A stretch of DNA of 51,817 bases from Scytonematopsis contorta HA4267-MV1 (GTDB lineage: Bacteria; Cyanobacteriota; Cyanobacteriia; Cyanobacteriales; Nostocaceae): NCBI GenBank assembly GCA_019359035.1, contig JAHHIC010000092.1:1-51817 (forward strand), given 5' to 3'. The notes under the pieces were generated by a model. That model was not told the DNA's origin and did no database searches. It saw only the letters and a list, made by a program, of their open reading frames with translations. Positions 24,820 to 33,989 of the stretch are shown piece after piece. The number at the start of each line of letters is the position of its first letter. Position 1 is the first letter of the stretch. The position numbers were made by a program, and so were the translations under genes.

Positions 24820-24875
24820 TTAACAGTCAACAGTCAACAGTCAACAGTTAACAGTCAACAGTCAACAGTCAACAA
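24820..24875. repeat. STRR array between hupS and hupL
   Basis: Seven-base units agtcaac repeated about seven times, one as agttaac. Such a repeat in the hupS-hupL gap has been noted in Nostoc and may form an RNA structure that affects hupL translation. Confidence 0.85.
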
Positions 24876-24885
24876 AGGAGGAGAC

Positions 24886-26481
24886 ATGGGAAACCAAGTA
24901 TTAGATATATCACCAGTCGGAAGAGTTGAAGGGGATTTAGATATTCGGGTAGAAATCGAAGATGGACGGGTGGTAAATGCCTGGACTCATGCCGAACTCT
25001 TCCGAGGATTTGAAATTATCCTACGGGGTAAAGACCCACAAGCAGGGTTAATAGTAACACCTCGTGTATGTGGCATTTGCGGTGCATCTCATCTAACTAG
25101 TGCAGCCTGGGCACTGGATACCGCTTGGGAAACAGAAGTACCTCGCAATGCGATTCTGGCAAGAAACTTAGGTCAAGTAGTCGAAACGATACAAAGTATC
25201 CCCCGTTACTTCTACGGTTTATTTGCTATCGACCTGACTAATAAAAATTACCGCCAAAGTCCCTTTTATGCAGAAGCTTGTAAGCGCTTTGCAGCATTTA
25301 CAGGAAAATCTTATGAAATAGGTATTACACTTTCTGCGAAACCCGTAGAAATTTATGCACTATTTGGCGGACAATGGCCACACTCTAGCTACATGGTTCC
25401 TGGTGGGGTGATGTGCGCCCCAACATTAACGGATGTTACTCGCGCTTGGTCTATTTTAGAATACTTCCGGCGCAATTGGATTGAATCAGTATGGTTGGGT
25501 TGTTCTATCGAACGCTACGAAGAAATTCAGACCTATGAGGATTTTCTCAACTGGCTGAACGAAAAGCCAGAACATTGGAATTCCGATTTAGGTTTGTATT
25601 GGCGTATGGGGATAGACATCGGTCTAGATAAATACGGTGCAGGAGTTGGTAGATATGTAACTTGGGGATATTTACCTCACGAAGTGAAATACCAAAAGCC
25701 GACTATTGATAGACGTAATACTGCTACAATAATGAAGAATGGAGTATATGACGGGTTTACAGATACACATACTTCAATGGAACAGGCTTTTGTCCGCGAG
25801 AATACAACTCACTCGTGGTATGAGGAAGGAATAGAAGATATTCACCCCTTTAATCGAACAACAAAACCTAGCCAAAAGAACAATAAAGACTTCGATGCAG
25901 CCTATACCTGGTCAACAGCAGTGCTTCACCAACATTTGGGACGTTTAGAAGCAGGCCCGTTAGCACGGCAGTTAGTCTCAGGTGGAACACATGGTGAATC
26001 TTGGCAACATTACGACGGGTTCATCCTGGATGTGTTTAAGAAAATGGGTGGTGCAAGCGTACATCTACGACAGTTAGCACGAGTTCATGAAGTAGTTAAA
26101 TTATATCGTCAAGCGGAACACTGCTTGCGCGAATTCCGATTAAACGAAGACTGGTACATTCGACCCCAAGAAAAAGACGGACGTGGCTGGGGTGCAACCG
26201 AAGCTTCAAGGGGAGCGCTCTGTCACTGGATAGACATAGAAGGTGGCAAAATTAAAAATTACCAGATTATTACCCCCGGTAACTGGAACATCGGGCCTCG
26301 TGACGCAAAAGGAATGCGCGGACCGATTGAAGAAGCTTTAATTGGCACACCCATCACTGACCCAACCGACCCAGTAGAAGTTGGACATGTAGCTCGGTCA
26401 TTCGATTCTTGTCTTGTTTGTACAGTTCATGCTCACGATGCCAAAACAGGTGAGGAATTAGCGCGTTTTCGTACTGCATAG
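24886..26481 (+). CDS. hupL: Uptake [NiFe]-hydrogenase large subunit
   Basis: 531 residues, complete: no element interrupts it here, unlike in Anabaena PCC 7120. N-terminal nickel-binding pair RVCGICGASHLTS and C-terminal pair DSCLVCTVHAHD, followed by a 16-residue tail (AHDAKTGEELARFRTA) that HupW probably removes after the His. The Ser in DSC instead of the usual Pro is, as I recall, common in this cyanobacterial class. Strong RBS aaggagga before ATG 24886. It binds H2 at the NiFe site and passes electrons to HupS. Confidence 0.96.
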   Translation: MGNQVLDISPVGRVEGDLDIRVEIEDGRVVNAWTHAELFRGFEIILRGKDPQAGLIVTPRVCGICGASHLTSAAWALDTAWETEVPRNAILARNLGQVVETIQSIPRYFYGLFAIDLTNKNYRQSPFYAEACKRFAAFTGKSYEIGITLSAKPVEIYALFGGQWPHSSYMVPGGVMCAPTLTDVTRAWSILEYFRRNWIESVWLGCSIERYEEIQTYEDFLNWLNEKPEHWNSDLGLYWRMGIDIGLDKYGAGVGRYVTWGYLPHEVKYQKPTIDRRNTATIMKNGVYDGFTDTHTSMEQAFVRENTTHSWYEEGIEDIHPFNRTTKPSQKNNKDFDAAYTWSTAVLHQHLGRLEAGPLARQLVSGGTHGESWQHYDGFILDVFKKMGGASVHLRQLARVHEVVKLYRQAEHCLREFRLNEDWYIRPQEKDGRGWGATEASRGALCHWIDIEGGKIKNYQIITPGNWNIGPRDAKGMRGPIEEALIGTPITDPTDPVEVGHVARSFDSCLVCTVHAHDAKTGEELARFRTA

Positions 26482-26530
26482 AGTCATTCCCCACTCCCAA
26501 CTCCCAACTCGCAATTTATGAGGCTTAACC

Positions 26531-26965
26531 ATGACTGACGTAGCATTGAAAGAATTACACACCTACTTCCCTCGCTTATCGCAACAAGCACTGAAAGAAT
26601 TTACTGAATGGTGTGTTTTGGAACAAGCGACAGCAGCAGGATATGAATTTACCCCTGACCAAACAAAATTAAATGGTCTGCCAACCCCAGCACATTATAT
26701 TGAAGAACTTGTTGACCAGTTTGTTTTAGCCACAAGAAACACAATTGAAGGTGGTTTAGCAATAGTTTTAGCAGGAACGCAAGCGGACAAAAATGCTGTT
26801 CCCGGTATCGGAATAGTCGTAGATTTTATTTCACTTTACGTATTATACTTAGTTCCTAAGGGTAAAAACAATACAGCACCTGCGGAAGAGAAATTAAACC
26901 AAGCTTCAGAAGAACAGTTTGAGCAGCTTCGTAAAATTGCTAAAGAACACAATGTAGAACTTTAG
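26531..26965 (+). CDS. Hypothetical protein downstream of hupL
   Basis: 144 residues, mostly soluble, with one hydrophobic stretch near residues 95-115 (GIGIVVDFISLYVLYLVP), so perhaps membrane-associated. It lies 49 bp after hupL and is probably in the same operon, since the first strong terminator is at 27012-27045. Not a known hyp or hup gene. Confidence 0.7.
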   Translation: MTDVALKELHTYFPRLSQQALKEFTEWCVLEQATAAGYEFTPDQTKLNGLPTPAHYIEELVDQFVLATRNTIEGGLAIVLAGTQADKNAVPGIGIVVDFISLYVLYLVPKGKNNTAPAEEKLNQASEEQFEQLRKIAKEHNVEL

Positions 26966-27011
26966 TTGGTAATTGGTAATTGGTAATTGGTAATCGCTGT
27001 CAATGGTCAAC

Positions 27012-27050
27012 AATGTAGAGACTAAACATGTTTAGTCTCTACATTTTTTG
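27012..27050 (+). terminator. Strong hairpin ending the hupSL operon
   Basis: A 16-bp perfect stem aatgtagagactaaac / gtttagtctctacatt with a 2-nt loop followed by tttt. Classic rho-independent form, 46 bp after the stop of the 26531 gene. The 26966-26996 ttggtaa repeat array lies just before. Confidence 0.88.
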
Positions 27051-27141
27051 TATTGTAGGTAAGTTTGTAGCATACAAGTCGCTACTCAGTAGCAAGTAAC
27101 ATGGTAGCATTCCCAAACAACATCTCAGGAATGAGAAAACA

Positions 27142-27813
27142 ATGGCTACAGTGTGGTTGATTAGACATGGTGAGAGTGAAGCTAATGCGGGTTTGCCAAC
27201 TTTTGAACCAGCAAATATTAAACTTACAGAAAAAGGAAATCAACAGGCAAAACAAGTTGCTAATTATTTTACAAAACAACCAGATTTAATTGTTACATCA
27301 CCTTACATTCGTACCAAACAAACAGCACAATATACTATTGAGCGTTTTTCATCGACTCCACAAATTGAATGGCTAGTGCAAGAATTTAATTATCTAGCTT
27401 CAGAACACCGTATAAACACGACTCTTGAACAGCGACGGCCAATGGCTGAGGCGTACTGGAAAAGGTGTGACCCATTTGACAAAAATGGTACGGACGGAGA
27501 ATCATTTGCAGAGATGATTGAGCGCGTACAAATTTTACGTGAAAAAATTACTCTGTTAGACGACGAATTTGTCGCAGTATTTACTCATGGATTATTTATG
27601 AAGGCATTTTTATGGGTACTGCTTACCAACTCAGTTGAAGTATCCCCCACAATCATGGCACAGGTCAGAGGTTTTATGGAGTCGCTACCAATTCCAAACG
27701 GGGGAATTGTCAAATTAGAATATCAAAATTCTGGCATATGGGTTAGTGGTCTGACTACTTGCCATTTACAGCAGCAAATGAAATCCTCTGGATTACAGGG
27801 TAAGCTAGATTAA
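27142..27813 (+). CDS. Histidine phosphatase (phosphoglycerate mutase) family protein
   Basis: 223 residues. Catalytic phosphohistidine motif LIRHGESEAN at residues 5-14; second His in VFTHGLFMKA (about 150). The family covers phosphatases and mutases; the substrate cannot be read from the sequence. It lies between the hupSL terminator and hupW on the same strand. Confidence 0.9.
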   Translation: MATVWLIRHGESEANAGLPTFEPANIKLTEKGNQQAKQVANYFTKQPDLIVTSPYIRTKQTAQYTIERFSSTPQIEWLVQEFNYLASEHRINTTLEQRRPMAEAYWKRCDPFDKNGTDGESFAEMIERVQILREKITLLDDEFVAVFTHGLFMKAFLWVLLTNSVEVSPTIMAQVRGFMESLPIPNGGIVKLEYQNSGIWVSGLTTCHLQQQMKSSGLQGKLD

Positions 27814-27896
27814 CAATTCGTAATAAGCCGAGGCGGCACGCTTCGGCTGCGAATTGCTTACCCAAACCACAAAATATCTATTTACATAGAGGAAAA

Positions 27897-28292
27897 TTGG
27901 ATACAAAAAATTTATTCATTCGGCTGCTAATATTACCAATTATCCCGATAATTGTTGCCTACCTAGAACTTGGCGGGAACTGGTTTGCTTATAGGATGCT
28001 CGAACATCCAGCTTTCTGGGCAATAAGTGGTACATTAGTATTCTCTACCCTGTACTCAATAGTAGCCGCATTCATTGCCAAAAAATTTCAAATCGACTTG
28101 TCATTATTAATGGTTAACTACGGTTTCGGCTTTGCCATTGTTTCGCTATTATTGAAATTAGACTGGGGAAAGCTGCCAGAATTTACAAATGAAATCTTGA
28201 AAGAAACCCCTAATTTGTGGATTGTGTTAATAATCGCAGCAATAGGCTTTTTCGTGAGTGCTAGCTTTGTGATTAACGCTCCTCCAAAATAA
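27897..28292 (+). CDS. Hypothetical membrane protein upstream of hupW
   Basis: 131 residues from a TTG start supported by RBS gagga 6 bp upstream. Four hydrophobic segments (LFIRLLILPIIPIIVAYLEL; AISGTLVFSTLYSIVAAFIA; LMVNYGFGFAIVSLLLKL; LWIVLIIAAIGFFVSASFVI). Family not recognised. 25 bp before hupW, hence probably co-transcribed with it. Confidence 0.7.
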   Translation: MDTKNLFIRLLILPIIPIIVAYLELGGNWFAYRMLEHPAFWAISGTLVFSTLYSIVAAFIAKKFQIDLSLLMVNYGFGFAIVSLLLKLDWGKLPEFTNEILKETPNLWIVLIIAAIGFFVSASFVINAPPK

Positions 28293-28317
28293 TAAATCAC
28301 TAATCAATCAAAAATAT

Positions 28318-28782
28318 ATGCTAACTATCATTGGATGTGGAAATATCAACCGTAGCGATGATGGTATTGGTGTCATCATTATTCAACGGTTACACAAATA
28401 CTTATTAGAACACCCTCATCCTCAAGTGCAAATTTTTGACTGTGGTACAGCAGGAATAGAAGTAATGTTTCAAGCAAGGGGAAGTAAACAACTAATAATA
28501 GTTGATGCAAGTTCAACAGGTTCCGAGCCTGGTGCAGTGTTTAAAGTCCCTGGAAATGAACTCGAAGCTTTACCGGAACCAAGTTACAACTTGCATAATT
28601 TTCGTTGGGATAATGCTTTAGCTGCGGGGAGAAAAATTTTCCAAAACGATTTTCCATCAGATATTACAGTATTTCTGATTGAAGCAGAAAATCTTGATTT
28701 TGGTTTCGAGCTAAGTCCAGCAATAAAGCATTCTCAGGAATTAGTTTTTGAGGAAATCATCCAGAAGATTAAGAATGTTTGA
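28318..28782 (+). CDS. hupW: Hydrogenase maturation protease
   Basis: 154 residues. HupW removes the C-terminal tail of HupL after nickel insertion. Visible: GCGNINRSDDGIGVIIIQRL at the N-terminus with the conserved Asp, CGTAGIEVMF near residue 43, and the second metal-binding acid in IIVDASSTG. It lies 1.8 kb after hupL rather than next to it, with two unrelated genes between. The HupL tail predicted above is its likely substrate. Confidence 0.92.
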   Translation: MLTIIGCGNINRSDDGIGVIIIQRLHKYLLEHPHPQVQIFDCGTAGIEVMFQARGSKQLIIVDASSTGSEPGAVFKVPGNELEALPEPSYNLHNFRWDNALAAGRKIFQNDFPSDITVFLIEAENLDFGFELSPAIKHSQELVFEEIIQKIKNV

Positions 28783-28860
28783 GTTTTGAGTTTTAGGTTT
28801 TGAGTTTTAAGTTTGGAATGTTGAGTTATTCTCTTCTTATCTCCCGTACTCTCCTACTCC

Positions 28861-29235
28861 CTAACTAGCTTCATCACGATAAACAGATAGCTCATCAACC
28901 CTCATTTCAAATGCTGTTCCTTGATTTTCTGGTGGACAGACGCGAATTTTTCCACTGCTGACAAATTTTTCTAGCCATGTTGCGATAACCACGAGTTTCT
29001 GTAACACTCGCCAATTCGTGAATTCATCTGGACATTCAATAACTAAGGTCATTGCAGTTGCTTGACTTGTAAAATACCAACGACAGCAAGATAACAAGCT
29101 CTGAATCGAGTGGTCACAGGCTTGATAGAAATATCGACTAATTGAACTTTCCAACTGCTGACGTAAAATAATATCTGCTGATGTTAGTTGCATTGGTGTT
29201 AAATCCTCTTCATCGGAAAAGAAATTTGAATTCAT
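28861..29235 (-). CDS. Conserved unknown protein, paralogue of 6112-6486
   Basis: 124 residues, the same length as the 6112-6486 protein. Shared motifs: LRQQL, FYQACD, TLVIECP, PPENQGTAFEMRVDE. RBS gga lies 7 bp before the ATG. The two are the only recognisable paralogues in the window and flank the hyp/hup block on opposite strands. Function unknown. Confidence 0.75.
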   Translation of the reverse strand: MNSNFFSDEEDLTPMQLTSADIILRQQLESSISRYFYQACDHSIQSLLSCCRWYFTSQATAMTLVIECPDEFTNWRVLQKLVVIATWLEKFVSSGKIRVCPPENQGTAFEMRVDELSVYRDEAS

Positions 29236-29649
29236 TACGGTATCTCCTTAGTGTTGAATTTATTTATCAGTAGGTGTTACAGATAGAAAATTGTTCTGTA
29301 GATTTAATAAATATCGAGTTCAGTCGTCATACTCACTTTCAATTTCACTACATTTCATTTCTCTTTGATTGCTAAATAGATACATCCTTTATATTCATAT
29401 TCCTGTCAAATGTATAACATTTTTACAATTATTATTACTAGAACTTAAAAAACTAAAAAAAACATAGTGGTATCACACTTTATAGCAATAAATTATTTGA
29501 TGTTTAGACAAATAACTTTATTGCTAAATTAATGAATTACATTTATACAGTAAAAAACACGTTGATGTTGACGCATATAAACCACTTAATTAGAGTCAGG
29601 GCTACAAGTAAAATATCTTGCAGCATCTCTACAAGTTTTTAAACACATC
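29236..29649. other. Gene-free AT-rich gap
   Basis: 414 bp with no credible ORF. No clear terminator seen. Confidence 0.5.
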
Positions 29650-30102
29650 TTAGTTTTTAGCGTTCTTGAGAATTTGCAAAACTTCAACAGTGCTAGCAAA
29701 ATCTATGGCTTTAAAGTCATCTAAATTCTGTAAATTTAGGTTAGGATAGTATGACAGCAGTAGTCTAGCGACTTCTGATTTCCCTGAGGAAGCTGCATAC
29801 ATTAAAACAGTAGCACCATTATCATTCTGGTTGTTGATGTCGATTTTTGCATCCAGCAATAATTTGATTAAATCGTAATGCTCCCCAAAACAGGCAAACC
29901 ATAAAGCATTATTTCCATCATTATTCCTAGCATTGATATCTGCACCCTCGTCAATTAATTCTTGGGCAATGCTTTCGGCTCCAAACCTTATGGCTTTTAT
30001 CAAGGCGGTGTCACCGTTTTCTCCTTGATGATTTAAGTCAAAAGGGTCGTAGCCTTTCTCTATTAACCATTTTTTCGCACTATCAGTTAAATTTTGCCTC
30101 AT
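29650..30102 (-). CDS. Ankyrin-repeat protein
   Basis: 150 residues, three to four ankyrin repeats: NGDTALIKAIRFGAESIAQE, NDGNNALWFACFGEHYDLIK, NDNGATVLMYAASSGKSEVA and a partial one. It is a soluble interaction protein. Ankyrin genes occur near nif clusters in other diazotrophs, but a specific role cannot be given. Confidence 0.9.
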   Translation of the reverse strand: MRQNLTDSAKKWLIEKGYDPFDLNHQGENGDTALIKAIRFGAESIAQELIDEGADINARNNDGNNALWFACFGEHYDLIKLLLDAKIDINNQNDNGATVLMYAASSGKSEVARLLLSYYPNLNLQNLDDFKAIDFASTVEVLQILKNAKN

Positions 30103-31158
30103 TGTCTTTCAAAAAAATGCTATCAACTGCTTGTGATTTCCCGATATCAACCTGTATACAAATTGTGGATTTCGGTAAGTAATTTTGTTGCGTACCTACC
30201 AAATTCGGTTGTTATCATCAGTAGTAAGCTAAGCAATTATACTCAGTTAGTCTTAAATGCTTAAATACTACCACTTTCACTGACTGTTCTCCTAGACTGT
30301 TACTTAGTTTGCCAAATTGACCTTGCACTGATAGCAAACTATTCTGCATACCCCTTCTGTCCCTAAAACGTTAGGGAAATAAAGATGCAGATTTTGCCTA
30401 TATGTTTAGGTAATTCTACGTACCAAGTATTTTGTCATTCTCATATGCACCCAGAGTAAGCATTCACGTATACGCTCTCAAATTTTGTGAGCGGGAACAC
30501 TAACTTGGACTTTTATAACACCCTTATTGTGAGATATGCAATACCCATTTCTAAATATGGGCAACTTTTATATACTCAGTGTATTTGGATTTCGGCCTAG
30601 CGTTCGGCACAGTCAGGCTCAAAGGTAGACATTTCCCAACCAACTATCTCAATGATTTTACTGCGATTGAGGTTAATGCACGCATCCTAGCTGGTGACCT
30701 CTAGATATTTCTAGAGTTTCCCAGGGTATTTGCTAGAAAGCTATTACTTACATTATTCATATGTTATCACTTATTCTCAATTTTACAATAAATGACTTAT
30801 GAAATTTGTTTAAACTTTTTTTTTGAAAAAAAATATCAAAAATATCTATAAAGAGTAGTTTTTATTCGCAAATATTTGTGAGAATTTTTGTTCATTCAGA
30901 CTGTGCAATGGTAATTTTACAAGTATTTTAAATAATAAAATTCTCCAAGAGAATAATTATAGGGTTTCTGTAATAAGCTTTTTAGGTATTTAGAGTATTT
31001 GTGTTTTTTAAAATTCGTACCTTTTATTAGAGGTAATTATTAGTATACGTGACACCATATATAATGTAGTTTATCTAAATGCGAAATATTGCAATTTTAA
31101 GACAAAAATTAGAAATTAAAAGGTATAAATGCTGCTTTTTTCACTACGAACAGATGGG
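30103..31158. other. 1.06-kb gene-free region
   Basis: AT-rich with no ORF that has an RBS or protein-like pattern. No tRNA or repeat recognised. Long enough to hold an unannotated small RNA, but I see no hallmark of one. Confidence 0.5.
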
Positions 31159-31186
31159 AAAGGGTGAGTAGTAATACTCACCCTTT
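31159..31186. terminator. Hairpin downstream of the CBS-CP12 gene
   Basis: Stem aaagggtgagta / tactcaccctttt (12 bp) with loop gtaa, 26 bp after the stop codon of the minus-strand CBS-CP12 gene. It can end transcripts in either direction. Confidence 0.8.
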
Positions 31187-31212
31187 TGCTTAGCTAGAGA
31201 CTAGATTTTAGA

Positions 31213-31827
31213 TTATTTGCCGATAGCCAACATTTCTTTGATTTGAGGTCTTAGCTCTTCAGAGAATTCTTCTCTAGCATCTTTTTCTGGCTTTGGTACA
31301 CCATAGTAGTAAGCTTCAGCTTCGAGAGCTTCTACTACTTCCCAAGCATCTATAGCCGCTTGTGAAGTAATACCGGATTTTGCAGAAATTGCGCGAGCTT
31401 CCGAGATAGCTTTTTCCAGTTCTTTTTGTATGTAAATTACTTTTGGTTGTTCAACAAAATCACCTTTGCGAATAATATCCGTGACAGAAACTATTCCCAA
31501 AAGTTCACCTTGAATTACAGGAGCACGCCAAATATTGGTGTTAGCAAACAACCGTGCGATATATTCTACTTCTAGGTCTGGATTCACTACAATACAAGGT
31601 TTGCTCATAATTTCACAGACACGCACTTGTTTGGGGTCTTTACCATAAGCAACTACATTTGCTGCGATATCAGTTTCGGTTAAAATACCATAAGCATCGT
31701 TTCCAGAGCGAGGTTCTACAATTAATGCTCGCAAGCCTTTCAGCCTTAAGACTCTTACAGCTTCTTCCACTGTTGCAGAACCGCGAATGGTAGCAACGTT
31801 GGTAGACATAATATCTTTAGCTCGCAT
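31213..31827 (-). CDS. CBS-CP12 fusion protein
   Basis: 204 residues. Two CBS domains at about 1-60 (MRAKDIMSTNVATIRGSAT) and 68-125 (VCEIMSKPCIVVNPDLEVEY, TDIIRKG). The C-terminal 70 residues are CP12-like: EKAISEARAISAKSG and AWEVVEALEAEAYYYG, matching the CP12 core that binds phosphoribulokinase and GAPDH, though without its usual cysteine pairs. CBS domains bind adenylates, so it may switch carbon metabolism in heterocysts. RBS aaggag before the ATG. Confidence 0.93.
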   Translation of the reverse strand: MRAKDIMSTNVATIRGSATVEEAVRVLRLKGLRALIVEPRSGNDAYGILTETDIAANVVAYGKDPKQVRVCEIMSKPCIVVNPDLEVEYIARLFANTNIWRAPVIQGELLGIVSVTDIIRKGDFVEQPKVIYIQKELEKAISEARAISAKSGITSQAAIDAWEVVEALEAEAYYYGVPKPEKDAREEFSEELRPQIKEMLAIGK

Positions 31828-32515
31828 AATGAAAGCTCCTTAAATTTATTTTTTGGAACCCAGTCAATCGATTCTAAACAGTTGCTATTTCCAAAACAGA
31901 AGTTTACTTAAACTACATTGTCGTATCAAAAAGCGGTTACAAAATCAGACAGTCCTTGTTCAAAACAGTACATCATTCTTTGACTTTCAAAAATCCAATT
32001 AATATGGATGAAATTTACGCTTATTCCCACAAAATATTTTGCTTCCTAGATATCTAATTATTACCTATTTCAATTGAACCATTGGTAAGGACTTACTTCT
32101 GAAATAAATTTTATCGCTTTTGATTTTTGTGATTTTTGTTTTGGTTGAATGCTAACAATTTAGCTTATTTACATATTAGCTCTTGTGAATAAAAAAAAGT
32201 TTAATTGTTTAAGAAACTTCGTATAAATATTTTGCAACATAAAGATTAAGAAATACTTACAATATTATATTTCCGGTCTTGTATCTACTAACAAGTAATA
32301 ACATTTCCCAAATGAACCCCACACCCTACCTCTCCCCGCAAGCGGGGAGGGAGCTAAATTTTTTTTAACAATTTTAAAATAGCTCTTAAATAATTATTAA
32401 ATCACTGCTAAATCAATTCAAAAAATTGATTTTTGCTTATCTAGGAAATACCCTACCATCAAAATCATAGCCCCCTCCCCGCTTGCACGGGTTGGGGTTG
32501 GGGGTGGGGTTTTCT
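31828..32515. other. Gene-free region with G/C-rich repeats
   Basis: 688 bp. Holds two dispersed hairpin repeats (about 32320-32352 and 32468-32512) related to 6500-6550. The segment beside 31827 likely contains the CBS-CP12 promoter. No ORF. Confidence 0.55.
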
Positions 32516-33151
32516 TCACTTCTTTCGCGCCACAATATGAAAAATATGCCAATGTTTTTCTATACCCGTAGCAGTTTTTCCTGGGTGGTCTTCTTCCAAT
32601 AGCATCTCAATTTCAAAATTTTCTAACAATGCTTCTACTTGGGTACGAGTATGATGATTCATCGATGTATAAACAGCCCAAGAATCCCGTTCTCCAAATA
32701 GTTGTCCGCAAAAACGCCCTCCCGAACGTAACGAAGAAACTATTTCTTCCCATAAATTAGGGAAAAATTCTGGTGTGCAAAATGGTAATGTAAAACTGGC
32801 ATTAACCAAATCTATTGATTTAGGTAAAATTAAATTTTCAAACCGAACAACCTGAGTCGATAACAGATGGGAATTAATCTTGCAACGGACTAACAAGCGC
32901 TTAATTCCTTCCTCTTCTCCATCAACCGCTAATACCCGCCATCCTTGTCGCAATAGTTCTAATGTATCCCTACCTTCACCACAACCTAAATCGACTGCGA
33001 AGCGTTCTGATGTTTGACTGTCTGTATCAAAATTCTCTATAGCTTTAGCTAGAGTTTCTCGTGGTGGACGCCCTTCCACAGCATTGTAATACTCATTCCA
33101 ATTAGGGTTATAAACTTGATTTTCAGAGTGATTATTATAATGACTTTTCAT
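32516..33151 (-). CDS. SAM-dependent methyltransferase
   Basis: 211 residues from ATG 33151 (a TTG 15 bp upstream is in frame). Motif I AVDLGCGEGRDTLELL, then LAVDGEEEGIKRL, and post-I LVNASFTLPFC; class I Rossmann fold. The substrate is unknown; the pattern resembles tellurite or thiol methyltransferases. It lies opposite to the mop genes. Confidence 0.87.
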   Translation of the reverse strand: MKSHYNNHSENQVYNPNWNEYYNAVEGRPPRETLAKAIENFDTDSQTSERFAVDLGCGEGRDTLELLRQGWRVLAVDGEEEGIKRLLVRCKINSHLLSTQVVRFENLILPKSIDLVNASFTLPFCTPEFFPNLWEEIVSSLRSGGRFCGQLFGERDSWAVYTSMNHHTRTQVEALLENFEIEMLLEEDHPGKTATGIEKHWHIFHIVARKK

Positions 33152-33321
33152 GATTACATGTAACAATTAAAACAGATATATAACAAATATGAAATCTACC
33201 CTTACTTTAAATTGTATTCAAAAATTACTCTAATTATTAATTATTTCTTAAAGTAGAGGATTAATCTATATCTATTTTGTTACTATTTCTGAGTAATAAT
33301 TTACAAAATCACCACAAGTAT

Positions 33322-33531
33322 ATGAAAATAAGCGCCCGTAATACTATTAAAGCAACTGTAAAAAAGATTGTTCCTGGTTCGATTAACACAGAAGTTGTAT
33401 TAGAAGTATCACCTGGAGTAGTAATAACTTCCATAATTACAAAAGAGTCTGCTGAGTCTTTAGGTCTTGCTGAAGGTAAACAGGCTTACGCTATAGTTAA
33501 ATCTACGGATGTTATTATTGCAGTAGATTAG
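33322..33531 (+). CDS. Molbindin (Mop) 1
   Basis: 69 residues from ATG 33322: MKISARNTIKATVKKIVPGS with late ESLGLAEGKQAYAIVKSTDV, the single Mop/TOBE fold of molybdate-binding proteins. It stores or buffers molybdate for nitrogenase cofactor. The 33699 gene is a close paralogue of the same length, a tandem pair in the nif region. Confidence 0.93.
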   Translation: MKISARNTIKATVKKIVPGSINTEVVLEVSPGVVITSIITKESAESLGLAEGKQAYAIVKSTDVIIAVD

Positions 33532-33698
33532 GATTTGTTAGATTAAAGGCAAGATTGACAAGTAAAATTTTCAATCCTGCCCTCAGTATATTTGCGCTAC
33601 CTCAGTAAATTTACTGGAGACGCCTGTCCCGCAATCTTGCTAAGGTTGATTAGATTAAATCAGTTCAGTTTAATTAAAAGTAAGCAAGAATTCAGGGT

Positions 33699-33908
33699 AT
33701 GAAAGTAAGCGCTCGTAATACGATTTCAGGAACTGTAAAACAGATTATACCTGGAGCTATAAATACGGAAGTTACTGTAGAAGTTGCTCCCGGAATCGAA
33801 ATGACAGGAATCATCACAAAGACCTCAGCAGAAAATCTGGAACTTAGCATAGGTCAAAAAGCCTATGTTTTGGTCAAATCATCGGATGTAATGATTGCTG
33901 TTGATTAA
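33699..33908 (+). CDS. Molbindin (Mop) 2
   Basis: 69 residues: MKVSARNTISGTVKQIIPGA with NLELSIGQKAYVLVKSSDV. Clear duplicate of the 33322 gene (same length, well over half identical by eye). Lies 167 bp after it. Molbindins form oligomers, so the two could form mixed complexes. Confidence 0.93.
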   Translation: MKVSARNTISGTVKQIIPGAINTEVTVEVAPGIEMTGIITKTSAENLELSIGQKAYVLVKSSDVMIAVD

Positions 33909-33989
33909 AACACAAAAGTTTGTGGTTGAGGGTTATCAACAGGTGACGCTCTCTAAATTTATTTATATATGAGAGCAAAGAAGACAGCG

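Noticed and set aside
24886-26481. hupL interrupted as in Anabaena PCC 7120
   Set aside because: The gene is continuous with both Cys motifs and full length.
30103-31158. tRNA or structured RNA in the long gap
   Set aside because: No cloverleaf or known RNA hallmark found by eye.
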